From Chrysogorgia sp. JL179-B06 (taxonomy: Eukaryota; Cnidaria; Anthozoa; Scleralcyonacea; Chrysogorgiidae): a DNA stretch of 64,000 nucleotides. Location of the stretch: NCBI GenBank assembly GCA_035772405.1, contig JAYKKM010000079.1, forward strand, positions 1,503,001-1,567,000. Reading direction: 5' to 3'. Position numbers and translations under genes: made by a program. Shown one piece after another: positions 21,602 through 28,965 of this stretch. The notes under the pieces were generated by a model. It worked only from the letters and a program-made list of their open reading frames with translations, did not search any database and was not told where the DNA came from. Each line of letters starts with the position of its first letter. Positions within the stretch are counted from its first letter, which is position 1.

Positions 21602-22297
21602 ATGACTCAAGCCAGAGAAATCAGCGAAGAAGATATTGCCAACATGCTTAGAACGGCCTTTACCAGTGTGTCTACCCCACAAGACACCCCTGGACCCAAC
21701 GTCTTAAACGAGTACTTCTCAATATGCTCACCACTCCTTGACCTCAACCCCGACGGAGGGCTACCAAAACGGTTTGGCTCTCAGGTCAACCACACTAGGA
21801 GTCTTCTCGACGCTTGGATTGATCTTCGGGAGGAGAGAGCCAACGAGCTTGCTGATAGATTAGCTAGCATAATCCCTGTGTGGTGTTACTCATCATTCAA
21901 GTACCTTATGCTAGCAAGTGATGTCTACTTGAACAACCCTAGTGGGTCCAACGGTACGTTACTCGGTAACTTCCTCCAAGTGTTCTTAGCGACCCTTATA
22001 TGGAAACCATGCCCAACCAAAGCCAAAGCGTGGCTAGAGCTCGCCGCAAACCGCGACGTTCACGTTTGCAAGGTGGGGTGTAACGAGATACTAGGCGCGG
22101 ATGACATCAGGGACCACGTACTCTCGCCTGCCCACAGACACTTTGCGAGAGATGAAAGCGTGTACGCCTGTTACCCATGCGGTGTGGTCACCAACGACCC
22201 ACTGTATCGCTTAAGACACGAGAGCTCGAGGTCTCATCTTAAAAACTTAGAGCTCCAGCGGATATTCAACATGGAACGACGGTTTCCACCAGAATAA
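21602..22297 (+). CDS. Protein with two C-terminal zinc fingers, unknown family
   Basis: 231 residues from an ATG. The first ~145 residues are mostly helical with no match I know. Two C2H2-like fingers follow (CKVGCNE...H..SPAH and CYPCGVV...H..SRSH), each with widely spaced His as in matrin/U1-type fingers. A nucleic-acid-binding role is likely but not proven. It lies 30 bp upstream of the thymidine kinase gene on the same strand, and both carry the same TATA-like box next to the start. Confidence 0.6.
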   Translation: MTQAREISEEDIANMLRTAFTSVSTPQDTPGPNVLNEYFSICSPLLDLNPDGGLPKRFGSQVNHTRSLLDAWIDLREERANELADRLASIIPVWCYSSFKYLMLASDVYLNNPSGSNGTLLGNFLQVFLATLIWKPCPTKAKAWLELAANRDVHVCKVGCNEILGADDIRDHVLSPAHRHFARDESVYACYPCGVVTNDPLYRLRHESSRSHLKNLELQRIFNMERRFPPE

Positions 22298-22312
22298 AAA
22301 AAATATTTCTCT

Positions 22313-22324
22313 GGAGGTATAGTA
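22313..22324 (+). promoter_or_regulatory. TATA-like box before thymidine kinase
   Basis: GGAGGTATAGTA ends 3 bp before the ATG. It closely resembles GAGGCTATAGTA on the minus strand at 23897-23908 (next to the BRO gene ATG) and GAGAGTATAACA at 21588-21599. The shared position argues for a common element promoter. Confidence 0.5.
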
Positions 22325-22327
22325 ACC

Positions 22328-22891
22328 ATGAGAAAAGTTGGTAAACTAGAAATCGTGATTGGTCCCATGTTCGCAGGGAAAACGACAGAGACTCTTCGCA
22401 GGTTAGTCACGTTAAGTAAATCAGGGCTCAAAGTCCTTTACATGAACAACACAGGCGACACCAGGCGAACTGACCACGCGTTCTCCACACATCGTCAGAC
22501 CATTGTTGTCGGATCAGACAGTTTACCTGCGAAGTTAATCACCAACCTCCCGAGTTCTTCTGAGATAGCTGACTATGACGCCATCGGCATTGATGAGGGT
22601 CATTGGTACTCTGATCTGTCAGTTATTCGCGAATACATCAAAGCTGGCGTTCACGTCATTATTTGTGGTCTCATAACAACAGAGCATTTAAAAAGACTTG
22701 GTGAACTTGACACACTCTTTCCAACGGCAGACGACATCACATTTCTAAAAGCGTATTGCGTCGTTTGTCGCGACACTTACGGAACGACTGTTGAAGCGCC
22801 ATTCGGTTGGAGATACAACCCAGGACCATCGTTCGTTGGTGGTGCTGAGCAATATCGCGCAGTGTGCAGACGTCATCATCCTTCCACATAA
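22328..22891 (+). CDS. TK: Thymidine kinase, type II
   Basis: 187 residues, the usual size for this family. It phosphorylates thymidine to TMP and feeds DNA synthesis. The P-loop GPMFAGKTTE is at about 12-21, the Mg-binding DEGHW at about 89-93, and the VIICGL core strand follows. A zinc site (CVVC at 144-147 and CRRH at 180-183) and the lasso GGAEQYRAVC are all present, so it looks active. It is the type found in bacteria, poxviruses and other large DNA viruses. I do not know it as a standard Polinton gene, so its presence here suggests the element can replicate in cells with low nucleotide pools. It is flanked by element genes on both sides, so it is inside the Polinton and not host sequence. 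Confidence 0.93.
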   Translation: MRKVGKLEIVIGPMFAGKTTETLRRLVTLSKSGLKVLYMNNTGDTRRTDHAFSTHRQTIVVGSDSLPAKLITNLPSSSEIADYDAIGIDEGHWYSDLSVIREYIKAGVHVIICGLITTEHLKRLGELDTLFPTADDITFLKAYCVVCRDTYGTTVEAPFGWRYNPGPSFVGGAEQYRAVCRRHHPST

Positions 22892-22942
22892 AATTAGGGG
22901 TGTTCTCGGATACCCCACTTTTTAAATTTAGACATTGGTCAC

Positions 22943-23182
22943 ATGAAGCGTCCAATGTACCGTAGAAACATTTTTTCACACAGTGGTCAGAAGGTTTGTG
23001 AAGTAAATAGAGAAAGTTTCGCAGACACCTTTATCAAGTTAAAAACGTCTTTTAAAAACGCTAGAGCAGTTGTCACTTCAGACGTCGTCTCAACAACGAG
23101 AACGAGCGCTATAATTCGACTTATTACTCGCTGTCTAAAAAGTCTCTTTACAATAGCGTCTCTCATGGTTACTCAACGCTGA
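22943..23182 (+). CDS. Hypothetical small basic protein
   Basis: 79 codons from an ATG about 50 bp after thymidine kinase. The protein is basic and Ser/Thr-rich with a hydrophobic C-terminal stretch. The last 48 bp overlap the 3' end of the convergent BRO gene. No family is recognised and it may be non-coding. Confidence 0.3.
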   Translation: MKRPMYRRNIFSHSGQKVCEVNRESFADTFIKLKTSFKNARAVVTSDVVSTTRTSAIIRLITRCLKSLFTIASLMVTQR

Positions 23183-23896
23183 TTTATTTTTAAATTTACG
23201 AAAACACTGAGAGCACTGAAACCCAACGTCAAAGAAATATTTTATCACTGTGGTAATAGCGTCGTCGTACGAGTCGCACAAGAGTGTTAGATAACCAGCG
23301 GATTTATATCTGAGCAACAGAGACTCCTGCTCTTTGGATGTCTTGCCTGTGCCACCTGGATTCTTGAACTCAATCACGAGTCCGCTGTGCTGTCGGTTTG
23401 CATTGGCAATAATCAAGTCAGGCGTTCCACGTTGGTAACCTTTTTTCCACGAATTTATTCTTTTACTTGAAGTGTCTTGATTCTCACCACAAGCGGCTAT
23501 CAAAATAGCTTCTGGATAATATTTCCTAAGAAAACCAACAACTTTCGTATGAAGGTCGAGCTCAGTGATCATTTTAAACTGATTGTGTTTGAGACCAACG
23601 TCGGCTAAACTTTTTCTAACGCTTGGTAGGACTTCTGAGTGCACCCACCTTCCAAAGTGTTTCGCGCGCTCCAATTTACTCGAGAACGTCAATGAGTAGA
23701 CCCCAAGTTCGTTGATAAACGAGGCCTGCTCTACCTTCATTTTACAATCAGGTTCGACGTGGTCGTTGACTGCATCTTTTGGTCGAGCATAACCTAGAGC
23801 GCTCGCGACTTCTTTCGCTTTGAACCATATGTCACCGTTGTGATTAACCGTTGTGATTTGGTGACCATCGAATAATTGCACTGAGTTGGTCGCCAT
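23135..23896 (-). CDS. BRO-N / VRR-type nuclease / C2H2 fusion protein
   Basis: 253 residues from the ATG at 23896, chosen because the TATA-like box abuts it; an earlier in-frame start would add 11 residues. Residues ~5-100 form a BRO-N domain (WFKAKEVASALGYARPKDAV, then GVYSLTFSSKLERAKHFGRW), a DNA-binding module of large DNA viruses and phages. The middle has PD-(D/E)xK nuclease features (GTPDLIIAN and GLVIEFKNPG), as in VRR-NUC proteins. The C-terminus is a finger CSQC...H..RYC. It probably binds and cuts branched or damaged DNA during replication or repair. BRO-N joined to a nuclease is an unusual combination. Confidence 0.85.
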   Translation of the reverse strand: MATNSVQLFDGHQITTVNHNGDIWFKAKEVASALGYARPKDAVNDHVEPDCKMKVEQASFINELGVYSLTFSSKLERAKHFGRWVHSEVLPSVRKSLADVGLKHNQFKMITELDLHTKVVGFLRKYYPEAILIAACGENQDTSSKRINSWKKGYQRGTPDLIIANANRQHSGLVIEFKNPGGTGKTSKEQESLLLRYKSAGYLTLLCDSYDDAITTVIKYFFDVGFQCSQCFRKFKNKSALSNHERRYCKETF

Positions 23897-23908
23897 TACT
23901 ATAGCCTC
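23897..23908 (-). promoter_or_regulatory. TATA-like box before the BRO-nuclease gene
   Basis: Reads GAGGCTATAGTA on the minus strand, directly against the ATG. Ten of twelve bases match the box before thymidine kinase. Confidence 0.5.
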
Positions 23909-24067
23909 GCAAAAAAAACTACTCGACATAGGTGTCAGGTTTTTTATAGATCTGGTTTGTTGTGTACCAATGCAGCAGGTGTGTTTTATTAGTCTTCAGT
24001 TTTCTACGTCGTCTGAAAAAGTTTCTAATGTTACGAACCAGTTTTCTGAACCAACCCATTACATAAC

Positions 24068-24274
24068 TTAGGTCACGTCTCCTACCACTCCCACAGTGTC
24101 TAACTCTGGTAACATAATAGGTTTGCCGTAAGTCTTTTTAGACCTCATACCAATCTCAGCGTGGAGCTCGAGAGTAACGTCACCGCGACCAAATGATCCA
24201 CCAGCTTTGAACATGTGATCAGTCGTCTTATTTATCTTATATATTTCGTGAGGTCTCGAAAAACATGCTCCCAT
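24068..24274 (-). CDS. Small protein with acylation-type N-terminus (MGACFSRP)
   Basis: 68 residues. The start MGACFS has Gly2 and Cys4, as in proteins that are N-myristoylated and palmitoylated, so membrane attachment is a fair inference. The remainder is polar with no recognised domain. It starts one base before the stop of the fibre-like gene, so the two are almost certainly co-transcribed. Its product may sit at a virion or host membrane. Confidence 0.6.
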   Translation of the reverse strand: MGACFSRPHEIYKINKTTDHMFKAGGSFGRGDVTLELHAEIGMRSKKTYGKPIMLPELDTVGVVGDVT

Positions 24275-25225
24275 TTACTTTACACCATATTCCTTCATCA
24301 TTTCTCCACCCATGATTATGATGTCTCGGTTCGTCATGTAGCCACTCACAATTTTCACGCCGTAGAATTCTATCAACGATGGGTATGCATAAGGTGCGAG
24401 TGGTATTCTTGGTCGATGTATTCCAAAAATTGTTCCATAGGGTGTGCCTATCTTTTTCATATTCGCTACGAAGTCTGAGTCGGCTGACTTAACGTTGTTG
24501 ACCCTGACATGTGAATTGCTCATTTGCCAGTGTATTGATATCATATGCATTTTACTTATGTCAACGCCACTTGGAATAGTGCATATGCTCTCCATTGCTG
24601 GGATGCTACCACCATACGCGAGTCCATTAGTCATACCAGTCTTGTACCCTATGAACTTATCCCACTGACCGTCGTCGTTTGATATAATTGTCTCCCAATT
24701 TGATCCAGCGGTTCTCATAGGTAACCTCACCACAACAAAAATAGAGAGATCACACCACTGCATACTGGGGCAGTTAAAATGAAGACCTGACTCAAGTGGG
24801 ATTGGTGTTAACACAGGTGACAGAAAACTTTGGCTTACACTACTGATGCCAACAATAGGACCATAAGCCTGGTTGTTTTGCACTAATTTACTTGTTTCAC
24901 CAATGGCTTTCACTTTGTTTGAACCATTGGTGTGAAACTCCACGTTTTTCAAGGCGTGTGTGCTAACGTTGAAGTCGAGCACAACGTTGTAGGACTGACT
25001 CTTGAGGAAACCTGATAGCAATTGCTCTAGAGTTCTTTTGTTGATGGCGTCTGAGTCATCGACTGGGTCTGCTACGTTTTTTATCGCTGAGCCTTGCATG
25101 TCTATTATTCCAGACATCCTTCCACCAGTCGCACTTAATTTAGGATCTTCGTCCAGATGTCTTTTCGTTCTCTTTAGTATTTTATCATGAGGGTCGTCAG
25201 ACTCATACCCATAGTTTAGACTCAT
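24275..25225 (-). CDS. Fibre-like protein with lectin-like C-terminal domain
   Basis: 316 residues. After a short N-terminal peptide MSLNYGYES comes SGIIDMQGSAIKNVADPVDD followed by SDAIN, which has the pattern of phage tail-fibre and trimeric spike stalks (Dm.g..I.NvadP.d..DA.n). The C-terminal ~200 residues are beta-rich (FVVVRLP...SNDDGQWDKFIGYK...MISIHWQ) and resemble a concanavalin-like fold. A receptor-binding spike is the best inference; I cannot name the family. The N-terminal peptide is almost the same as that of one penton-like gene (27382). It starts 2 bp after the stop of the upstream 475-residue gene. Confidence 0.65.
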   Translation of the reverse strand: MSLNYGYESDDPHDKILKRTKRHLDEDPKLSATGGRMSGIIDMQGSAIKNVADPVDDSDAINKRTLEQLLSGFLKSQSYNVVLDFNVSTHALKNVEFHTNGSNKVKAIGETSKLVQNNQAYGPIVGISSVSQSFLSPVLTPIPLESGLHFNCPSMQWCDLSIFVVVRLPMRTAGSNWETIISNDDGQWDKFIGYKTGMTNGLAYGGSIPAMESICTIPSGVDISKMHMISIHWQMSNSHVRVNNVKSADSDFVANMKKIGTPYGTIFGIHRPRIPLAPYAYPSLIEFYGVKIVSGYMTNRDIIIMGGEMMKEYGVK

Positions 25226-25227
25226 TA

Positions 25228-26655
25228 CTACTTCAAGGTGTATTTGGTTAGTAGATAGCCAGAGACTGCTGAGAACCCCAAGATTATCGCCAACGTTGTC
25301 GTGGTGTTTGGCTTACTCGCAGTGGCTCGCGTAGTGTGCTCTGTTTGATTGGTGGTGACCACTGTTTTCTCCACGGGTGGTACTACTAGAGTATCCAAGT
25401 GGGGTTGCGAGTCCTGGTGAACTTTTTTATGCTTCACTTTTGGCGCTCGGTGGTAGTTCAACCCATCGTTATACCCAAATGTCATCCCAGTTTCAGACGA
25501 AGTTCTGAGCACGTTATTGTAACCAACAATGGGGTCCTTTAACAAGACCATGCTTCTGGGGATCAGCCAAGTGTTAGGTGTCACAGCTGTGTCTAGCTTA
25601 ACTTTGATCTCACTAATCGCTTTGTTCATAAGGTTGATCCAAACACTCGGTGAATACTGAACCACACCGTCTTCAATGATGTCTCTAAAGATTTGTTGTG
25701 TTTCTCGAGCACTAGCTCTAGTTCCCACGATGCTTTGCTTTGACCTCGCTTGGGCTCCAAGAATGGCACGCATGTAAACTTCAATCGATTGGTTTAGTAG
25801 TTCTTGTCCTAATGGTGTGAACCCGTCAGAGTGTCTCGGGCAATACCGACGATAATCACCTTGGATGTCCTTGATGTATCTATTGTCAACATCAGTCAAT
25901 GGTACATGGCCTCTCAAAAGTCGCCAGTCAGGGAGGTACAGTCTTAAGATGTCGTTAATGTCAACTTGACTCTTACTCAAACGAAACATCACACGACGAA
26001 TGGTGAAGTACACGTGGAACCTCATGAGACTCACGACTTGCTTTGGGACGTCGACGTGATAACTTAAGTTTTGTAGAGACACCCCTGAGCGGTATGTAGC
26101 GATGTACATACCTGCGATCGCTTGATAGTAACTCTCGAGTAGAGTCCAAACTGTGTTAACGTTACCACCAATTGCCTTGTCGTTGTGACGTCTTTTGGTG
26201 TCGATGAATATTCTCGGTAGATTTGATTTGAAGGAATTATTGTCGTCAACAAAGACGTCAAAATTGTGGGTTGGGTAATTGAGGACATATGGTGGAAACG
26301 TTGCGACTTCTCTGTAGCTCTTGTGGGTCTCTGTCAGTAGTAACTTCGGGACACGCCCATCGCTCGACCATATTCTTGGGAACTTGCTGTTGTGCAACCA
26401 CTTCTGCATGTTTTTATCATTTTTGAAGGTTGTGCTGGTTATGTCTGTGCTGAGGATGTCATTGTTTCTGAAATACACATCGACACTTATGATTTTACCA
26501 TCTTGCAAAATATTTGGATAGAACTCAAATTTGCTTAAAGTGGCGTTGGGGTACTTTTTGACGAAGTCTGCCTTTGCGTCATGTGCAGCCTTCGATGTGT
26601 TAGCCATCGCGAGTTTGTAGTACTTTCCATAGTAATCATGAAGGGCTTTCTGCAT
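25228..26655 (-). CDS. Large tail-anchored element protein, unknown
   Basis: 475 residues from the ATG at 26655; an in-frame GTG ten codons upstream is less likely. The protein is tyrosine- and arginine-rich with no motif I recognise. A Thr/Pro-rich linker (about 420-450) leads to one C-terminal membrane segment (LAIILGFSAVSGYLL) with a short basic end. A conserved virion or morphogenesis protein of the element is likely. A broken duplicate of its 5' end lies at about 28185-28250, between two penton-like genes. Confidence 0.65.
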   Translation of the reverse strand: MQKALHDYYGKYYKLAMANTSKAAHDAKADFVKKYPNATLSKFEFYPNILQDGKIISVDVYFRNNDILSTDITSTTFKNDKNMQKWLHNSKFPRIWSSDGRVPKLLLTETHKSYREVATFPPYVLNYPTHNFDVFVDDNNSFKSNLPRIFIDTKRRHNDKAIGGNVNTVWTLLESYYQAIAGMYIATYRSGVSLQNLSYHVDVPKQVVSLMRFHVYFTIRRVMFRLSKSQVDINDILRLYLPDWRLLRGHVPLTDVDNRYIKDIQGDYRRYCPRHSDGFTPLGQELLNQSIEVYMRAILGAQARSKQSIVGTRASARETQQIFRDIIEDGVVQYSPSVWINLMNKAISEIKVKLDTAVTPNTWLIPRSMVLLKDPIVGYNNVLRTSSETGMTFGYNDGLNYHRAPKVKHKKVHQDSQPHLDTLVVPPVEKTVVTTNQTEHTTRATASKPNTTTTLAIILGFSAVSGYLLTKYTLK

Positions 26656-26699
26656 ATATAATATACCATATGTTACACATAACACATGCTACATTATAT
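26656..26699. promoter_or_regulatory. Divergent promoter with CATATGTTAYACATAA element
   Basis: A 44-bp AT-rich gap between the leftward 475-residue gene and the rightward penton-like gene. CCATATGTTACACATAA occurs here, and GCCATATGTTATACATAA occurs at about 28248-28264 before the third penton-like gene. It is part of a duplicated segment. Confidence 0.5.
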
Positions 26700-27362
26700 A
26701 TGGTTAGGGTTGTAGTATTGATTAGAGGTCCAACGGAAACTGTGGATCTACCAGAGGCACTTTTGACGTTTGGCTCAGATCCCCACTTACTAGTGAAAAA
26801 AGCGACCATCTTTTGGGACTACGTTAACGTGGAGACCGGTGTGAATGATGAAATAAGTTACAACGGCAACAAACACGTTTTTGAGTCTGGGTACCACACT
26901 TTTAAAATGATTGCTGACGAACTGAGAGGATTAGGGGCTATCGAGCTAGTGGCCAACAAACACAATTCAAAGTGTGCGATAAGAACTGACCAACAATTAG
27001 AGCTGTTTAAATTTGGAGAACTCTTAGGGTTCAACGATAACACAACGATAAGTAGTAGTGGTTTGGTCAGCCCTAACGTTGTGAACGTTAACAAAGGGTT
27101 GAAGTACGTACAAGTGGGTTGTAGTATTGTGAACAGACCTGAGAATATTGTTAATGGCAGCAAAAGCGAGGTTATCGTTGAGTTGCCATTGACCACCACC
27201 CAACCACTGAAGAGCTCTGTTCAACAATTCTTCAACATTGAGTCGAAGGTGTCGATAAACAAAGGCGCTTTTACGCAGCTAGTGTTTAATGTGACTGACC
27301 AAGATGGTAGTGGCGTCAATGTTGGTGACATATTGTTAGACTTGTACGCAACGCTTGAGTAG
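26700..27362 (+). CDS. Penton-like (minor capsid) protein, paralogue 1
   Basis: 220 residues from the ATG at 26700; an ATG at 26670 would add ten residues that lie in the shared promoter. The beta-rich protein has the family features KKATIFWDYVN, LLGFND, NVNKGLKYVQVGC and a C-terminal VGDILLDLYA. Two further copies follow at once on the same strand. By size and neighbourhood it fits the Polinton minor capsid (vertex) protein; the assignment rests on context. Confidence 0.65.
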   Translation: MVRVVVLIRGPTETVDLPEALLTFGSDPHLLVKKATIFWDYVNVETGVNDEISYNGNKHVFESGYHTFKMIADELRGLGAIELVANKHNSKCAIRTDQQLELFKFGELLGFNDNTTISSSGLVSPNVVNVNKGLKYVQVGCSIVNRPENIVNGSKSEVIVELPLTTTQPLKSSVQQFFNIESKVSINKGAFTQLVFNVTDQDGSGVNVGDILLDLYATLE

Positions 27363-27381
27363 CTAGACGTGTGCTAATGTA

Positions 27382-28173
27382 ATGAGTCTAAACTATGGGT
27401 TCGACTCTGGTGGTCACGCTGAAAAGCGACGTACACACAACAACCCTCAAAAGTTGACGGTGCTTATTGAAGGTGTGGAGAAAGTTGTAACTTTTGACTA
27501 CAGTGTAGTAGCCACACACGATAACCCACACATTGTAGTCAAGACGGCCACTGTGTTTTGGAGCTATGATAATGTGGCGAGTAATGCCGATATTCGATTC
27601 TTAAATATTAGATCAGGAACACCAGCGCCAATGCTCACGGCAACTCGATTGGGTGGGGGCTACTACGACTTCGACGCGTTGGTTAGAGCTATACGACACA
27701 CGCTCAGGGTGGTTGATGTGGGCTTTGTGGTGGAGAAGCTGATGGCCACAGGTAAAAGTAGGGTCAGAGCTTGGCTTTTGAGGCTTGGCAACACCACCGC
27801 ATATGAACTTAGGCTAGGTGACATTGGGCTTTTGCTTGGTTTCGCGAAGGATGTAGGAATTGTGTTAGATGGTAAGTGGCACGACAGTCCAAACAAGATT
27901 GACATAAACAAAGGTCTAAAGTATGTAGAAGTCTCGTGCGATGCTGTTGAGACGGAGAGCAATGTAGGCACTGATGGGAATCGTAGTGATGTGATCACAA
28001 CGTTGCCAATACCCACCGAGCAGTCTCTTGACGGAGGGATACAACGTTACGCATACGTTGACTCCAAGGTGAGAATTAAAAAAGGTGTTTACTCAAGTAT
28101 GACGTTTCGTGTCAAACCAAACAATGGTGACGCTGACGTTGGCGCGGTGCTATTGGAACTGTGTATTGTGTGA
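27382..28173 (+). CDS. Penton-like protein, paralogue 2, with MSLNYG N-terminus
   Basis: 263 residues. From residue ~25 it is clearly paralogous to the genes on both sides (KTATVFWSYDNV, LLLGFAKD, DINKGLKYVEVSC, VGAVLLELCIV). It alone has a 24-residue N-terminal tail starting MSLNYGFDS, nearly identical to the start of the fibre-like protein at 25225. It follows paralogue 1 by 19 bp. Confidence 0.65.
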   Translation: MSLNYGFDSGGHAEKRRTHNNPQKLTVLIEGVEKVVTFDYSVVATHDNPHIVVKTATVFWSYDNVASNADIRFLNIRSGTPAPMLTATRLGGGYYDFDALVRAIRHTLRVVDVGFVVEKLMATGKSRVRAWLLRLGNTTAYELRLGDIGLLLGFAKDVGIVLDGKWHDSPNKIDINKGLKYVEVSCDAVETESNVGTDGNRSDVITTLPIPTEQSLDGGIQRYAYVDSKVRIKKGVYSSMTFRVKPNNGDADVGAVLLELCIV

Positions 28174-28179
28174 ATTATG

Positions 28180-28252
28180 TGAAGCTTGGCGTGTAGCCTT
28201 CGGTGTGTTTGCCATCGCACGCTTGTAGCACTTTCTGCATAAAATATGCCAT
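28180..28252 (-). pseudogene. Remnant of the 475-residue gene's 5' end
   Basis: Between penton-like paralogues 2 and 3, the minus strand repeats the promoter plus the beginning of the gene at 26655: TGCAGAAAGTGCTAC then CGATGGCAAACAC matches TGCAGAAAGCCCTTC and CGATGGCTAACAC. It breaks off after ~20 codons. It marks a segmental duplication that created the paralogues. Confidence 0.65.
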
Positions 28253-28264
28253 ATGTTATACATA

Positions 28265-28960
28265 ATGCGAAAGTTGACGGTGTTCATTGAAGGTGTAGAA
28301 AAAGTTGTGTCCTTTGACAACGCGATGATGATCACGCACGATAACCCATGCATTATGGTCAAGACAGCCACTGTGTTTTGGAACTATGATAACGTAGGAT
28401 TTAGCGACCTATATAGTGTCTCCACGCGGGTCGACACTGTGGACACTAATCCAATGATTGCTGCGTTTGGGGGGTACCTTAACTTCGACGAACTGACCAA
28501 ACTCTTAGAGCGAGAGTTTAAATCCAGTGGGGTGGATCTTAAGATAGAGAGAATAACGCACGCAGGCACATGCAGGGTTAAGGTTAATTACTCAACTACG
28601 CTTGGCACCCTTGGACCTCTACTTGGTTTCGCGATAGACGAGCGGATTACGGGTGACTCATGGTGGCACATCAGCCCAAACGAGGTCGATATGTACAGAG
28701 GTCTGAAGTACGTAGAAGTCTCGTGTGATATCGTCGAGACTGAAAGCAATGTGGGTACTGATGGGAAGCGTAGCAATGTGATCACAACGTTGCCAATACC
28801 CACCGAACAGCCTTTGAAAGGGTCAGTGCAACGTCATGTGGATATTGAGTCAAAGGTGAGTATTAAAAAAGGTGTCTACTCGAGTATGACGTTTCGTGTC
28901 AAGCCAAATAACGATAGTCTCAAAATTGGCGCGGTGTTATTGGAACTGTATATTGTGTGA
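28265..28960 (+). CDS. Penton-like protein, paralogue 3
   Basis: 231 residues from the ATG at 28265; an ATG at 28253 is in the duplicated promoter element. It is closest to paralogue 2, with long shared runs such as VEVSCD.VETESNVGTDG and TTLPIPTEQ. The C-terminus VGAVLLELYIV-like end is kept. The stop is just before the integrase start. Confidence 0.65.
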   Translation: MRKLTVFIEGVEKVVSFDNAMMITHDNPCIMVKTATVFWNYDNVGFSDLYSVSTRVDTVDTNPMIAAFGGYLNFDELTKLLEREFKSSGVDLKIERITHAGTCRVKVNYSTTLGTLGPLLGFAIDERITGDSWWHISPNEVDMYRGLKYVEVSCDIVETESNVGTDGKRSNVITTLPIPTEQPLKGSVQRHVDIESKVSIKKGVYSSMTFRVKPNNDSLKIGAVLLELYIV

Positions 28961-28965
28961 ATTAT

